64,000 nt of DNA from Bradyrhizobium yuanmingense (GTDB lineage: Bacteria > Pseudomonadota > Alphaproteobacteria > Rhizobiales > Xanthobacteraceae): assembly GCF_900094575.1 (NCBI RefSeq), contig NZ_FMAE01000003.1:1-64000 (forward strand). The letters are read 5' to 3'. The notes beneath the pieces were generated by a model. The model did not search any database. It was not told where the DNA came from and saw only the letters and a program-made list of their open reading frames with translations. The position numbers and the translations under genes were made by a program. Numbering within the stretch: the stretch's first letter is position 1; every line of letters starts with the position of its first letter. Shown in pieces: positions 53,442-62,025 of this stretch.

Positions 53442-53525
53442 TCTCGTTTCTCCCTGGGAATGGACCGATCGGTTAACTGCTTCATGGAACAGGGCGGCTG
53501 GAAATTCAACCGCCCAAAACGGGCA

Positions 53526-54374
53526 TCACCCCAGCGCCACGAACCTGAATGCGTCGCCGTCTCGCTTGATATGTCCGGCGGAATAATGACCGCCGATCAC
53601 CAGTGTGGGTGTGTCGGCAAAGCGCGAGAACACCGCATGCCGGCTTGCCGCCGAACGCGCGGGATCAGTATCCACAGTCGAGCACCAGTCGAGATGGGCC
53701 ATCTGGCAGGGATGATGGGCAACGTCGCCGGTCAGAAGCGCCTGCTCGCCGTCGGACTCGATCAGGACGCTCATGTGCCCCGGGCTGTGACCGGGAGTTG
53801 GGATCATTTCGATCTCCTCGCAAAGCCGATGGTCACTCGGAACCAGATCGGCCTGGCCGGCATCGACCACTGGCTTCACGGAGTCGTTGAACACCGCGAC
53901 CTTGTCCGGCTCGGCCGTGTAATCACGCCAATGATCATATTCGGTCCTGCCGAAAACATAGCGCGCCTTCGGGAACGTCGGCACCCATCGGCCGTCAACC
54001 AGCCGCGTATTCCAGCCGACATGGTCGACGTGAAGATGCGTGCACAGCACGGTGTCGATGCTGTCAGGCGGAAACCCCGCCGCGGTCATGGTCTCCAAGA
54101 ACGGCGTGCTGCGGTTGTTCCAGGTGGGGACGCCGCGGCCTTGCTTGTCGTTGCCGAGGCCGGTGTCCACCACGATCCGGCGCGTCGGCGTCTCCACCAC
54201 CAGCGAGTGGATCGACATTTTCAGCCGGCCTTCGTCGGTGGCGAAATGCGGGATCAGCCAGGGCAGCTTCTGGATCTCGTCATGGGTGGCTGCCGGCAGG
54301 ATGAAGCGGGTCGAGCCGACCGTCTCCATTTCGACGAATTTCGTGATCCTGACCTTGCCGACCTTCCACTGCAT
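53526..54374 (-). CDS. MBL-fold hydrolase, lactonase-like, copy 2
   Basis: 282 residues. THLHVDHVGWNTRLVDGRWVPTFPKARYVFGRTEYDHW is shared nearly residue for residue with copy 1, and GHSPGHMSV, TGDVAHHP follow. The start ATG at 54374 (MQWKVGKVRITKFVEME) was preferred over a longer frame because GGGAGGCGG precedes it and it matches the paralogue. Same expected metal-dependent ester or lactone hydrolysis. The two copies may have split substrates. It is divergent from the DUF3775 gene. Confidence 0.88.
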   Translation of the reverse strand: MQWKVGKVRITKFVEMETVGSTRFILPAATHDEIQKLPWLIPHFATDEGRLKMSIHSLVVETPTRRIVVDTGLGNDKQGRGVPTWNNRSTPFLETMTAAGFPPDSIDTVLCTHLHVDHVGWNTRLVDGRWVPTFPKARYVFGRTEYDHWRDYTAEPDKVAVFNDSVKPVVDAGQADLVPSDHRLCEEIEMIPTPGHSPGHMSVLIESDGEQALLTGDVAHHPCQMAHLDWCSTVDTDPARSAASRHAVFSRFADTPTLVIGGHYSAGHIKRDGDAFRFVALG

Positions 54375-54499
54375 CCGCCGCCTCCCATTTTCTTGCTCTT
54401 GCGCTGGAACATGCACGTTTTCTGCCATCGGGCGCAATGGATCATCTGAGGTGATGTGGCGTTATCGCGGGGAACTGGATGCTAGCCGAAGAGGACGCC

Positions 54500-54976
54500 A
54501 TGCCAGAGCTTGCGATTTCCGCGGAAAAGGTCGCCTTTATCATCGAGAAGGCGCGCGAATTCGACGTCAAGGAGGGGGCTTCTGATCCGGACTCCGGCTC
54601 GAACGCGGCCGACGACGATATGATGGACGTCCTCGACGACGATGGCTCCGATCCTGTCGTCCAGGAGCTCGGAAGCTTCATGATCGCCTTGAACGAGGAC
54701 GAGCAGCTCGATCTCGTCGCGCTGACCTGGCTCGGACGCGGCGATGGCACGATCGATGACTGGGACGATCTGCGCGCCCGCGCGTCGGAGGCGCGCCGTG
54801 AATATGGCAGCCCACGCCGCGAAACGGTGCACTATCTGCTCGGCGAGCCCATGCTGGGCGATCTGCTCGCGAACGGGCTCGACGAATTCGGCATCGACTG
54901 GACCGATGAGCGCACCACCGCCGATTCCTCCGCTCCGAGCCAGCAGGATGAGGACGAGCCGACCAAGCAGCGGTGA
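54500..54976 (+). CDS. DUF3775-family protein
   Basis: 158 residues, acidic. LAISAEKVAFIIEKAREFDVKEG and the central FMIALNEDEQLDLVALTWLGRGD, then YLLGEPMLGDLLANGLDEFG match the uncharacterised DUF3775 family, found widely in alphaproteobacteria. No signal, no membrane segment; the acidic low-complexity stretch around residues 30-50 (DPDSGSNAADDD) is variable. GAAGAGGACGCC precedes the ATG. No functional clue from the neighbours. Confidence 0.8.
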   Translation: MPELAISAEKVAFIIEKAREFDVKEGASDPDSGSNAADDDMMDVLDDDGSDPVVQELGSFMIALNEDEQLDLVALTWLGRGDGTIDDWDDLRARASEARREYGSPRRETVHYLLGEPMLGDLLANGLDEFGIDWTDERTTADSSAPSQQDEDEPTKQR

Positions 54977-54984
54977 TGATTTTA

Positions 54985-55119
54985 CCTCGCCCCGCTTGCG
55001 GGGAGAGGTGGGCGCGAAGCGCCGGGTGAGGGGGAGTCTCCGCGAGTCCGACTGTCACCGTGCTTGCGGAGAGAGCCCCTCACCCCAACCCTCTCCCCCG
55101 TAAGAACGGGGCGAGGGAG
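54985..55119. repeat. Compound palindromic element, 'CTCGCCCCGCTTGCGGGGAGAGG' family
   Basis: Hairpin CCTCGCCCCGCTTGCGGGGAGAGG at the left, CCCTCTCCCCCGTAAGAACGGGGCGAGGG at the right, with GGGTGAGGGGG and CCCCTCACCC between. Between convergent DUF3775 and SDR genes. Confidence 0.88.
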
Positions 55120-55136
55120 TACATCTGCAAACGCGA

Positions 55137-55919
55137 CTACAGCGTCCCCGGGAACGCGCCACCATCCAGCAGAATGTTCTGTCCGGTGATGAAGCCGGCC
55201 TTGGCGCCGCACAGGAAGGCGCAGGCATAGCCGAATTCGTCGGGCTGACCGAAGCGCCCCGCCGGGTTGAGCTTGGCGCGCTCGGCCAGGATCTGCTGCG
55301 GTGTGACACCGCGCTTGTCGGCTTCGCCCTTCGCGGTGCTGGTCAGGCGATCGGTCTCGAACGGGCCCGGCAGCAAGCCGTTGATGGTGACGTTGTTGAT
55401 CACCGTCTTGCGCGACAGGCCGGCGATGAAGCCGGTGAGGCCGGCGCGCGCGCCATTGGAGAGGCCGAGAATGTCGATCGGCGCCTTCACCGCGGCCGAA
55501 GTGATGTTGACGATGCGGCCGAACTTGCGCGCCATCATGCCGTCCACGGTCGCCTTGATCAGCTCGATCGGGGTCAGCATGTTGGCGTCGATCGCCTTGA
55601 TCCAGTCGTCGCGGGTCCAGTTGCGGAAATCGCCGGGCGGCGGGCCGCCGGCATTGTTGATCAGGATGTCGGGCTCGGGGCAGGCCTTCAGCACCGCCTC
55701 CCGGCCCGCCGGCGTCGTGATGTCGCCGACGATCTCGGTGACCGTCACGTCGGGATAGACCTTGCGGATCTCGTCGGCGGTCTTCTTCAGCGCATCAGCG
55801 CCGCGCGCGGTCAGCGTGACGTCAACGCCGGCCTCCGCCAGCGAGAAGGCGCAGGCGCGCCCGAGGCCCTTGCTGGATGCACAGACGATGGCGCGGCGAC
55901 CTTTGATCCCAAGATCCAC
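55137..55919 (-). CDS. SDR (FabG-like) lacking both catalytic Tyr and Lys
   Basis: 260 residues. The nucleotide-binding loop reads CASSKGLGRACAFSLAEAGV instead of TGxxxGxG, with INNAGGPPPGDF. At the YxxxK site the protein has L-S-N-G-A (DILGLSNGARAGLTGF), so both catalytic residues are gone although the fold is complete. I recall this as a recognised 'BKR-like' SDR subgroup with a degenerate active site. The GTG start at 55919 follows GGGAGTG. Function is unknown; it could bind nucleotide without classical reduction or use another mechanism. Confidence 0.85.
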   Translation of the reverse strand: MDLGIKGRRAIVCASSKGLGRACAFSLAEAGVDVTLTARGADALKKTADEIRKVYPDVTVTEIVGDITTPAGREAVLKACPEPDILINNAGGPPPGDFRNWTRDDWIKAIDANMLTPIELIKATVDGMMARKFGRIVNITSAAVKAPIDILGLSNGARAGLTGFIAGLSRKTVINNVTINGLLPGPFETDRLTSTAKGEADKRGVTPQQILAERAKLNPAGRFGQPDEFGYACAFLCGAKAGFITGQNILLDGGAFPGTL

Positions 55920-56049
55920 TGTTTCACTCCCGTAAATGTCAGGCAGGTTTTGGACGGCGGCTACATTAGCCAACTGTGATGCCGCTGATAAGGGATCGGC
56001 CCGCACCAAAATGCATGCGCCTCGCGGCTAGCGATGCAAATGCGCCAGA

Positions 56050-56562
56050 TCAGATCCGCCGCTCCTGCTTGAGGCGGTCGATCGCGGCGGCAGCCTCCGG
56101 CGGCAGGGACTTGAAGCCCATCTGGCCCGCGGTCGAGAACAGCGGCCGCAGATGCGAGCCGGCGAGGAAGGGCGGCTGGCGGTTCGTCGGCACGATCTGA
56201 TCGAACACCAGCACCAAGGTGGTGGCGACGAGGCCGACCCTGACGGCGCCGAGCGCCGCGCCGCCGAGCCGGTCGCCGAGGCCGGCCTCGCCGATCGTGT
56301 CGTTCAGCGCGATGCGGCCGATATGGCCGAACAGCATGCCGACGACCACGAAGATGGCGAAGAACCAGATCCAGTTCTGCAGCAGCGGCGAGTTCGGATT
56401 GCCGGCGATCTGCGGTGCGATCAGCGGCATCAGCGCCACCGCGATCGGGGCGGCGAGCAGATAGGCGAGGATGGTCATGGCGCTGCGTAGCAGCCCGGTC
56501 CTGAACCCCAAGCCGACCGCGACTGCCAGCGCGGCATAGACGGCGAGATCGAAACTGTTCAT
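56050..56562 (-). CDS. CvpA-family membrane protein
   Basis: 170 residues with four hydrophobic segments (DLAVYAALAVAVGLGFRTGLL, MTILAYLLAAPIAVALMPLIAP, WIWFFAIFVVVGMLFGHIG, GAALGAVRVGLVATTLVLVF), the layout of CvpA. The family affects envelope homeostasis and, in enterobacteria, colicin V export; the bacteriocin role should not be assumed here. The ATG at 56562 gives the usual N-terminus MNSFDLAV. It is separate from the usual radA/purF context. Confidence 0.82.
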   Translation of the reverse strand: MNSFDLAVYAALAVAVGLGFRTGLLRSAMTILAYLLAAPIAVALMPLIAPQIAGNPNSPLLQNWIWFFAIFVVVGMLFGHIGRIALNDTIGEAGLGDRLGGAALGAVRVGLVATTLVLVFDQIVPTNRQPPFLAGSHLRPLFSTAGQMGFKSLPPEAAAAIDRLKQERRI

Positions 56563-56682
56563 GCGCGAAAGCCCTGCCTCGACGGAACGAATGAACGCCG
56601 AGCCGATCATTCCGGTTTCAGATCGCTAAAATCGTCTGTATTGGTGGCCTCAAGCTTAAGGGAACCGCGCAAGGAACGCGTC

Positions 56683-57444
56683 ATGTCAGACCTATTCGAC
56701 GTCAGTAAAGAAACCATCCTCGTCACGGGTGCGAGCCAGGGGCTCGGCCGGCAATTTGCCCGGGTGCTGGCGGCGCATGGTGCGGCCGTGGCGCTCGCTG
56801 CGCGGCAGACCGACAAATTGAAGGGCCTGGAAGAGGAGATCCGCGGCAAGGGTGGTCGCGCCGCTGCGGTCGCGCTCGACGTCACCGACACTGCCTCGAT
56901 CGCCAAGGCGGTCGATGCCGCTGAGGCCGCGCTGGGCCCCGTCACCGTGCTGATCAACAATGCCGGCATCGCCATCGAGAAGCTCGCGACCGAGCAGACC
57001 GAGGCGGATTGGGACGCCGTGATCGGTGCCAATCTCAAAGGCGCCTATTTCCTCGCAACCGAAGTGGCGCGGCGCATGATCGCGCGCAAGCAGCCGGGCA
57101 ACATCGTCAATATCGCCTCCGTGCTCGGCACCGGCGTCTTGAAGGCGCTCTCGCCTTACGCGATCTCCAAGGCCGGCATCATCCAGGCGACGAAAGCGAT
57201 GGCGCTCGAGCTCGCTGGCCAGAACATCCGCATCAACGCGCTTGCGCCCGGCTATATCGATACCGAGATGAACCACGCCTTCTGGTCGACGCCGGCAGGC
57301 GAGCGCCTCGCCAAGCGCATCCCGCAACGCCGCGTAGGCGCCGAATCCGATCTCGACGGCGCTATCCTGCTGCTGGCGTCGAATGCCTCGCGCTACATGA
57401 CGGGCAGCGTGGTGACCGTGGACGGCGGGTTTTTGCTGAGCTGA
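56683..57444 (+). CDS. SDR dehydrogenase (FabG-like)
   Basis: 253 residues with an intact active site: NAD(P) loop VTGASQGLGRQFARVLAAHG, INNAGIAIEK, serine in NIASVLGTG and PYAISKAGI (Tyr-x-x-x-Lys). GYIDTEMNHAFWSTPAGERLAKRIPQRRVG is typical of 2-dehydro-sugar-acid or 3-oxoacyl reductases. The tail YMTGSVVTVDGGFLLS is standard. AAGGAACGCG precedes the ATG. Divergent from the CvpA-like gene; its substrate is not predictable. Confidence 0.9.
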   Translation: MSDLFDVSKETILVTGASQGLGRQFARVLAAHGAAVALAARQTDKLKGLEEEIRGKGGRAAAVALDVTDTASIAKAVDAAEAALGPVTVLINNAGIAIEKLATEQTEADWDAVIGANLKGAYFLATEVARRMIARKQPGNIVNIASVLGTGVLKALSPYAISKAGIIQATKAMALELAGQNIRINALAPGYIDTEMNHAFWSTPAGERLAKRIPQRRVGAESDLDGAILLLASNASRYMTGSVVTVDGGFLLS

Positions 57445-57472
57445 GCGCGGATACGACCCCTCTATCCGCGTC

Positions 57473-57550
57473 GTCATTGCGAGCGTAGCGAAGCAATCCA
57501 GAATCCCACCGCGGAAAGACTCTGGATTGCTTCGCTGCGCTCGCAATGAC
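57473..57550. repeat. Palindromic element, 'GTCATTGCGAGCGTAGCGAAGC' family
   Basis: GTCATTGCGAGCGTAGCGAAGCAATCCAGA is mirrored by TCTGGATTGCTTCGCTGCGCTCGCAATGAC. Same family as 52498. Located between convergent SDR and GMC genes. Confidence 0.9.
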
Positions 57551-57560
57551 GGAAAACGAC

Positions 57561-59153
57561 TTAGCGCATCTCTCCACGGATCATATCCGCCGCCTTCTCC
57601 CCGATCATGATGGTCGGCGCATTGGTGTTGCCGCCGACCATCGTCGGCATGATCGAGGCGTCGACGACGCGCAATCCTCCGATGCCATGCACCTTCAACG
57701 CCGGATCGACCACGGCCATCGCGTCGGTGCCCATCTTACAGGTGCCGACGGGGTGATAGACGGTGTCGACACGCGCGCGCAGAATGGCGCGGATGTCCTC
57801 GTCCGTCTTCACGTCGGATGTGAACATGTCCTTCTTCTGCAGCGCCCGCATCGCAGGCGTCTCCATCAGTCGCCGCGTCGTCTTGAAGCCGGCGACCATC
57901 GCCTCGAGATCCTCCGCCTCGCCCAGAAAGTTCGGGTCGATCAAGGGCGCTGCGAGGGGGTCGGCGCTCTTCAGCCAAATGCTGCCGCGGCTCTTCGGTC
58001 TGAGCAGACAGAAATGGCAGGAGAAGCCCGCCTCCTTGTGCTTCTTGCGGCCGTGGTCGTCGAGCATCGCGATGACGAAGTGGAGCTGGATATCAGGCAC
58101 GTCGAGATCAGGCCGGGTTTTCAGAAAGCCGCCGCACTCGGCGAAATTCGTCGTCATCACGCCGCGCCGTTCGCGGCGATATCGCTGGATGCCGCGCAGC
58201 AGGGATGGCAGCCGACTGATCGAGGCGTGAACGAAGTGCGGATAATCGGAGGCATAGACGAACACGAAATCCGGATGGTCCTGCAGATTGCGCCCGACGC
58301 CCGGCAGGTGATGCACGACGCCGATGCCGTGCGCGGCAAGCGCGTCGCCGTCGCCGACGCCCGACAACATCAACAGCTGCGGCGACTGGAAGGCGCCGGC
58401 GGCGAGGATCACCTCGCGGCGGGCGCGCAGCTGCTTTGTCTGCTTGCCCTGCACATATTCGATGCCGACCGCGCGCCCCGATTCGAACAGGATCTTCGTT
58501 GCCTGCGCCCCGGTCTCGACCCGCAGATTGGCGCGCTTGCCCAGATGAGGAGCCACATAAGCGCGCGCCGCGCTCCAGCGCTCGCCGCCCCGCTGGGTCA
58601 CCTGATAGCTGCCGAGTCCTTCATGGTCATCGGCATTGAAGTCCTCGCGGATGCGGAACTGCGCCTCGCGTGCGGCCTGATGGAAGACGTCATGGATCGG
58701 ATTGTCCGAGCGCAGCCGGTTGACATGCAGCGGTCCGCCCTTGCCGTGATACTCGCCGTCGAAATCGGCGTTGTCTTCCGAGCGCTTGAAGTAGGGCAGC
58801 ACGTCCGCATACGACCAGCCGGAATTGCCGAGCGCGGCCCAATGGTCGTAATCCCATTTGTGGCCGCGGATATAGACCATGGCGTTGATCGCCGAGGACC
58901 CACCGAGGCCCTTGCCGCGCGGCTGATAGCCGATGCGGCCGTTCAAGCCCTTCTGCGGCACCGTATCGAAGGCCCAATTGGCCGCGGCATAGGGCAACGC
59001 GAGCCCGAATGGCGTCGTGATCCGCCAGGTGTCGTTCCGTCCCCCCGCATCGAGCAGCGCGACGGATGTCCCTGGATCCTCCGACAGCCGCCCCGCAATG
59101 GTGCAGCCGCCCGAGCCCGCGCCCACGACGACGAAATCGAATGTGTCGGTCAA
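57561..59153 (-). CDS. GMC-family FAD-dependent oxidoreductase (choline dehydrogenase-like)
   Basis: 530 residues. The N-terminal FAD site FVVVGAGSGGCTIAGRLSED (6-25), GMC signature 1 GKGLGGSSAINAMVYIRGH and signature 2 GAFQSPQLLMLSGVG are present, and the C-terminal HPVGTCKMG (catalytic histidine) and ASIMPTMVGGNTNAP complete the fold. It oxidises an alcohol with FAD, and relatives act on choline or polyethylene glycols. The start is TTG, preceded by GGGGGAAATAAC; no ATG fits the fold. No betaine aldehyde dehydrogenase is nearby, so choline is not assumed. Confidence 0.92.
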   Translation of the reverse strand: MTDTFDFVVVGAGSGGCTIAGRLSEDPGTSVALLDAGGRNDTWRITTPFGLALPYAAANWAFDTVPQKGLNGRIGYQPRGKGLGGSSAINAMVYIRGHKWDYDHWAALGNSGWSYADVLPYFKRSEDNADFDGEYHGKGGPLHVNRLRSDNPIHDVFHQAAREAQFRIREDFNADDHEGLGSYQVTQRGGERWSAARAYVAPHLGKRANLRVETGAQATKILFESGRAVGIEYVQGKQTKQLRARREVILAAGAFQSPQLLMLSGVGDGDALAAHGIGVVHHLPGVGRNLQDHPDFVFVYASDYPHFVHASISRLPSLLRGIQRYRRERRGVMTTNFAECGGFLKTRPDLDVPDIQLHFVIAMLDDHGRKKHKEAGFSCHFCLLRPKSRGSIWLKSADPLAAPLIDPNFLGEAEDLEAMVAGFKTTRRLMETPAMRALQKKDMFTSDVKTDEDIRAILRARVDTVYHPVGTCKMGTDAMAVVDPALKVHGIGGLRVVDASIMPTMVGGNTNAPTIMIGEKAADMIRGEMR

Positions 59154-59538
59154 TGTTATTTCCCCCGTTTACCGTCATTCTGGGGCGCGCGAAGCGCGAA
59201 CCCGGAATCTCGAGGTTCGCTTCGCCTCCCGGAACGGCACCCCGGCGTTTTCGGCCTTAATCTTGTTGCCGCAGGCTGGCCGTTTGTGGAACTTCTGGCA
59301 AGAGCGCGCGGAACGGCGCGGAAACTCGTCCATTCCCCTGTCACAAAGTCGAAAAAAACGTTCCCGCAGCCCTTTCCAAAGGCAGCCCGCCTTGATACAT
59401 ACCCCCCGCACCCGACGGGCGTTGCCCAGGGGTCGCCTTCCAAGGAAGCCTTTGGGACGGAAGTGGAAAGCCAGCGCGACCAGCGCCGGCCTCAACCGAC
59501 CGTCCCCAGGATTTAACCGAAGGCGCGCAAAGGTTTAA
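59154..59538. other. Gene-free stretch with a half palindrome
   Basis: No supportable gene. 59173-59210 is one arm of the 'GTCATTCYGGGGCG' palindrome without its mirror, i.e. a decayed copy. The remaining ~300 bases have no clear motif. They should include the promoter of the tRNA that follows, but I see no convincing -35/-10 pair. Confidence 0.5.
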
Positions 59539-59615
<77 letters not shown>

Positions 59616-59647
59616 AATTCGGATTGACCGGATCCGAGACGACAACA

Positions 59648-59675
59648 GCCCGCTTGATGCGGGCCGTTTTTGTTT
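59648..59675 (+). terminator. Terminator after tRNA-fMet
   Basis: GCCCGC, a TTGAT loop, GCGGGC, then CGTTTTTG. A classical rho-independent terminator 33 bases after the tRNA. Confidence 0.88.
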
Positions 59676-59693
59676 GGCGATGGGATCGCCGCG

Positions 59694-60461
59694 CTACCTC
59701 GCCGCGGTCTGCCAGGCGAGTAGCCGCTGCTCGACCAGTGACATCGCAATCGACGTCAAATATCCGGTCGCGCCGAGCAGGATGACGCCGGCGAAGAGGT
59801 CGGCGGACCGGAACGCGCGTGCCGAGAGCAGCACCCAGTGACCAAGGCCGTCGAGGCCGGCCAGGATCTCGCAGACCACCGAGAGGATCAGCGCGACGGT
59901 CAGGCTGAGCCGCATGCCCGCGAGGATATCCGGCAATGCCGAGGGCAGGGCGATCTTGGCGATGATTGCGGTGCGCGACATCTGCAGCGAGCGGGCGACC
60001 TCATAGAGCCGCGGCTCGACGGCGGCAAAGCCGTGAATGGTGGCGAGCATGATCGGCCAGATCGCGCCGAAGGCGATCACGAACAGCGCCATGCCTTGCG
60101 TCAGCCCGAGCATCGCGATCGCGACCGGGATGATCGCCGAGACCGGCAGGGGCCGCAAAAATTCCAGCGACGGCGCGACATAGGCGCGCATCATCCGGGA
60201 CGAACCGATCAGCGCGCCAAGCGCAATGCCGGCGATCGAGGCGGCGAACCAGCCATAGGCCATGTGCTCCAGCGTGCCGATGAGCTTGCCCGCGAGATCG
60301 CCGCTGGAAAAGCCGCGCACCAAAGCGGCCCAGGCGCGGTCCGGACCGGGCAGGAACACCGGCGACACTAGCTTCAGATTGGCGACGAGTTGCCACGCCG
60401 CGATGAAGCCGGCTGCGACGAGGGCGCTTGCCAAACGCCAGAGGATCGCGGTGCGCTTCAT
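59694..60461 (-). CDS. ABC transporter permease, SsuC/TauC type (second)
   Basis: 255 residues, about six membrane helices (ALVAAGFIAAWQLVANLKL; ASIAGIALGALIGSS; LIGA-like IALPSALPDILAGMRLSLTVALILSV). The EAA loop ARSLQMSRTAIIAKIALPSALPD contacts the ATPase. The ATG overlaps the stop of the first permease (ATGA). With the other permease it forms the channel of a sulfonate/nitrate/taurine-type importer; such systems also carry aromatic acids or thiamine precursors. It ends just after the tRNA terminator region, convergent with it. Confidence 0.9.
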   Translation of the reverse strand: MKRTAILWRLASALVAAGFIAAWQLVANLKLVSPVFLPGPDRAWAALVRGFSSGDLAGKLIGTLEHMAYGWFAASIAGIALGALIGSSRMMRAYVAPSLEFLRPLPVSAIIPVAIAMLGLTQGMALFVIAFGAIWPIMLATIHGFAAVEPRLYEVARSLQMSRTAIIAKIALPSALPDILAGMRLSLTVALILSVVCEILAGLDGLGHWVLLSARAFRSADLFAGVILLGATGYLTSIAMSLVEQRLLAWQTAAR

Positions 60462-61222
60462 GGATTGTCTCCGGCGAGCGCGGCGCGGCCGAACAGACGG
60501 CGCTGGGCGGCGATCAACAGCATGTTCAGCGCGTAGCCGATCGCGCCGATCCAGACGAGATAGGCGAGCATCAGGTCGGCGCGCAGGGCCTGCTGTGCCA
60601 GCATGATGCCGGCACCCAAGCCGATCGGGTTGATGGCGATCTCGACGGTGACCGCGACGATCAGGGCGATCCCGGCCGACAGGCGGAAGGCGACAAAGAT
60701 CCGCGGCAGTGCGGCCGGGATCACGATCTTCGCGATCCGTTGCGGCGCGCTCAGCCGCAAGGCCCGCGACACTTCCATCAATCGCGGCTCGATGCTGCGC
60801 ACTGCGCTGCGCGTCATGATCAGCATCGGCCAGACGCAGGCGAACGCCACGATCACGATCTCCATGCGATAGCCAAAGCCGAGCGCGATCAACGCAATCG
60901 GCAGCAGCGCAATTGAGGGAATCGGGCGGATCGCCTCGACCGTCACCTCCATTAGCCGATCGAGAGGACGCGAAATGCCGAAGGCGATGCCGAGCGCAAG
61001 CCCGATGGCGCTGCCGATGGCCAGACCCGCAAAGGCGGCGAACAGCGTGTCGCGGGTCGCGACCGGGATCGAGAGATCGGCGAGCGCGGTGGCCAGCGCT
61101 GCGAGGATTGCGCTCGGCGGGGCCAGGCTGTCGCTTTGCAGATGGGTGAGGCGCGCCCAGAGCTCAAAGGCCAGCATCAGCGCCAGCGGCAGCAGCAAGG
61201 GCTTCGCGCGGTCGAGGCTCAA
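60458..61222 (-). CDS. ABC transporter permease, SsuC/TauC type (first)
   Basis: 254 residues. MLAFELWARLTHLQSDSLAPPSAILAALATAL, the helices GLAIGSAIGLALGIAFGISR and IPSIALLPIALIALGFGYRMEIVIV, and the EAA loop RALRLSAPQRIAKIVIPAALPRIFVAF are SsuC-like. Two different permease genes imply a heterodimeric channel, less common in this family than a homodimer. The start is TTG overlapping the ATPase stop (TTGA), so synthesis is coupled. Confidence 0.9.
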   Translation of the reverse strand: MSLDRAKPLLLPLALMLAFELWARLTHLQSDSLAPPSAILAALATALADLSIPVATRDTLFAAFAGLAIGSAIGLALGIAFGISRPLDRLMEVTVEAIRPIPSIALLPIALIALGFGYRMEIVIVAFACVWPMLIMTRSAVRSIEPRLMEVSRALRLSAPQRIAKIVIPAALPRIFVAFRLSAGIALIVAVTVEIAINPIGLGAGIMLAQQALRADLMLAYLVWIGAIGYALNMLLIAAQRRLFGRAALAGDNP

Positions 61223-62025
61223 TGTTCGGTCGCCTTGATGAAGTCGAACAATTGTCGGCGCAGCCGCAGGAATTCCGGATGCTCGCGGGTGGCAAGCTGG
61301 TCGCGCGGACGCGGCAGGTCGACGTCGAGCTCGATCCCGATCCGGCCCGGATGCGGCAAGAGGCCGATGACGCGGTCGCCGAGATAGATCGCCTCGTCGA
61401 GATCGTGGGTGACGAAGATCACGGTGGTCTCGCTCGCCTGCGTCAGCGACAGGACCTCGTCCTGCAGACCCTGCCGCGTCATTGCATCCAGCGCACCGAA
61501 CGGCTCGTCCATCAAGAGCGTGGTCGGCTCCTGCGCAAGGCAGCGCGCGATCTGCAGGCGTTGCTGCATGCCCCCGGACATTTCCGTCGGATATTTGTCA
61601 GCATGGCCGGGCAGTCCGACCTTCCGCAGCAGCGCCTCGATGCGCGCGCCGCGTTCGCGCGCCGGCACGCGCGAGGCTTCCAGCGCCAGCGAGATGTTTC
61701 CGGCCGCGGTCCGCCACGGCAACAGCGCCTTGCCGTAATCCTGGAACACGATCGCGACCTCGCGCCGCGGCTCGGTGATCTCTTCGCCCTCAAACGTCAC
61801 CGCGCCGCTGGTGGGGCGATAGAGACCTGCGGCGAGCCGCAGCGCCGTGGTCTTGCCGCAGCCGGAGGCGCCGACGATGCAGAGGAATTCGCCCGGCCGC
61901 ACCTGAAGATCGAGATTCTCGATGATGGTCTTGCCGCCGAGCCGCAGCGTCGCGGCATTGAACGCGATCAGCGGTTTCTGCCGCCGCGCGGCGCGCGCCT
62001 CAATGAGCCTTGCAACGACGCTCAT
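61219..62025 (-). CDS. ABC transporter ATP-binding protein, SsuB/TauB type
   Basis: 268 residues. Walker A GASGCGKTT at 52-60, FQDYGKALLPWRTAAGNI, signature MSGGMQQRLQIARCL and Walker B LLMDEPFGALD, then VTHDLDEAIYLGDRV. It powers the two permeases downstream. The ATG overlaps the stop of the GntR gene (ATGA). A much longer in-frame extension through the regulator region is antisense-type shadow coding and was rejected. Confidence 0.93.
   Translation of the reverse strand: MSVVARLIEARAARRQKPLIAFNAATLRLGGKTIIENLDLQVRPGEFLCIVGASGCGKTTALRLAAGLYRPTSGAVTFEGEEITEPRREVAIVFQDYGKALLPWRTAAGNISLALEASRVPARERGARIEALLRKVGLPGHADKYPTEMSGGMQQRLQIARCLAQEPTTLLMDEPFGALDAMTRQGLQDEVLSLTQASETTVIFVTHDLDEAIYLGDRVIGLLPHPGRIGIELDVDLPRPRDQLATREHPEFLRLRRQLFDFIKATEH

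Noticed and set aside
13361..55119. Repeated short sequences considered as CRISPR
   Set aside because: They are single interspersed palindromes at gene borders, not arrays of direct repeats with unique spacers.
56050..56562. CvpA-like gene as a bacteriocin export gene
   Set aside because: No bacteriocin or peptide ABC exporter nearby; the family has broader envelope roles.
57561..59153. betA (choline dehydrogenase) name
   Set aside because: GMC motifs are clear, but there is no betaine aldehyde dehydrogenase, transporter or BetI nearby, so the substrate name is not supported.
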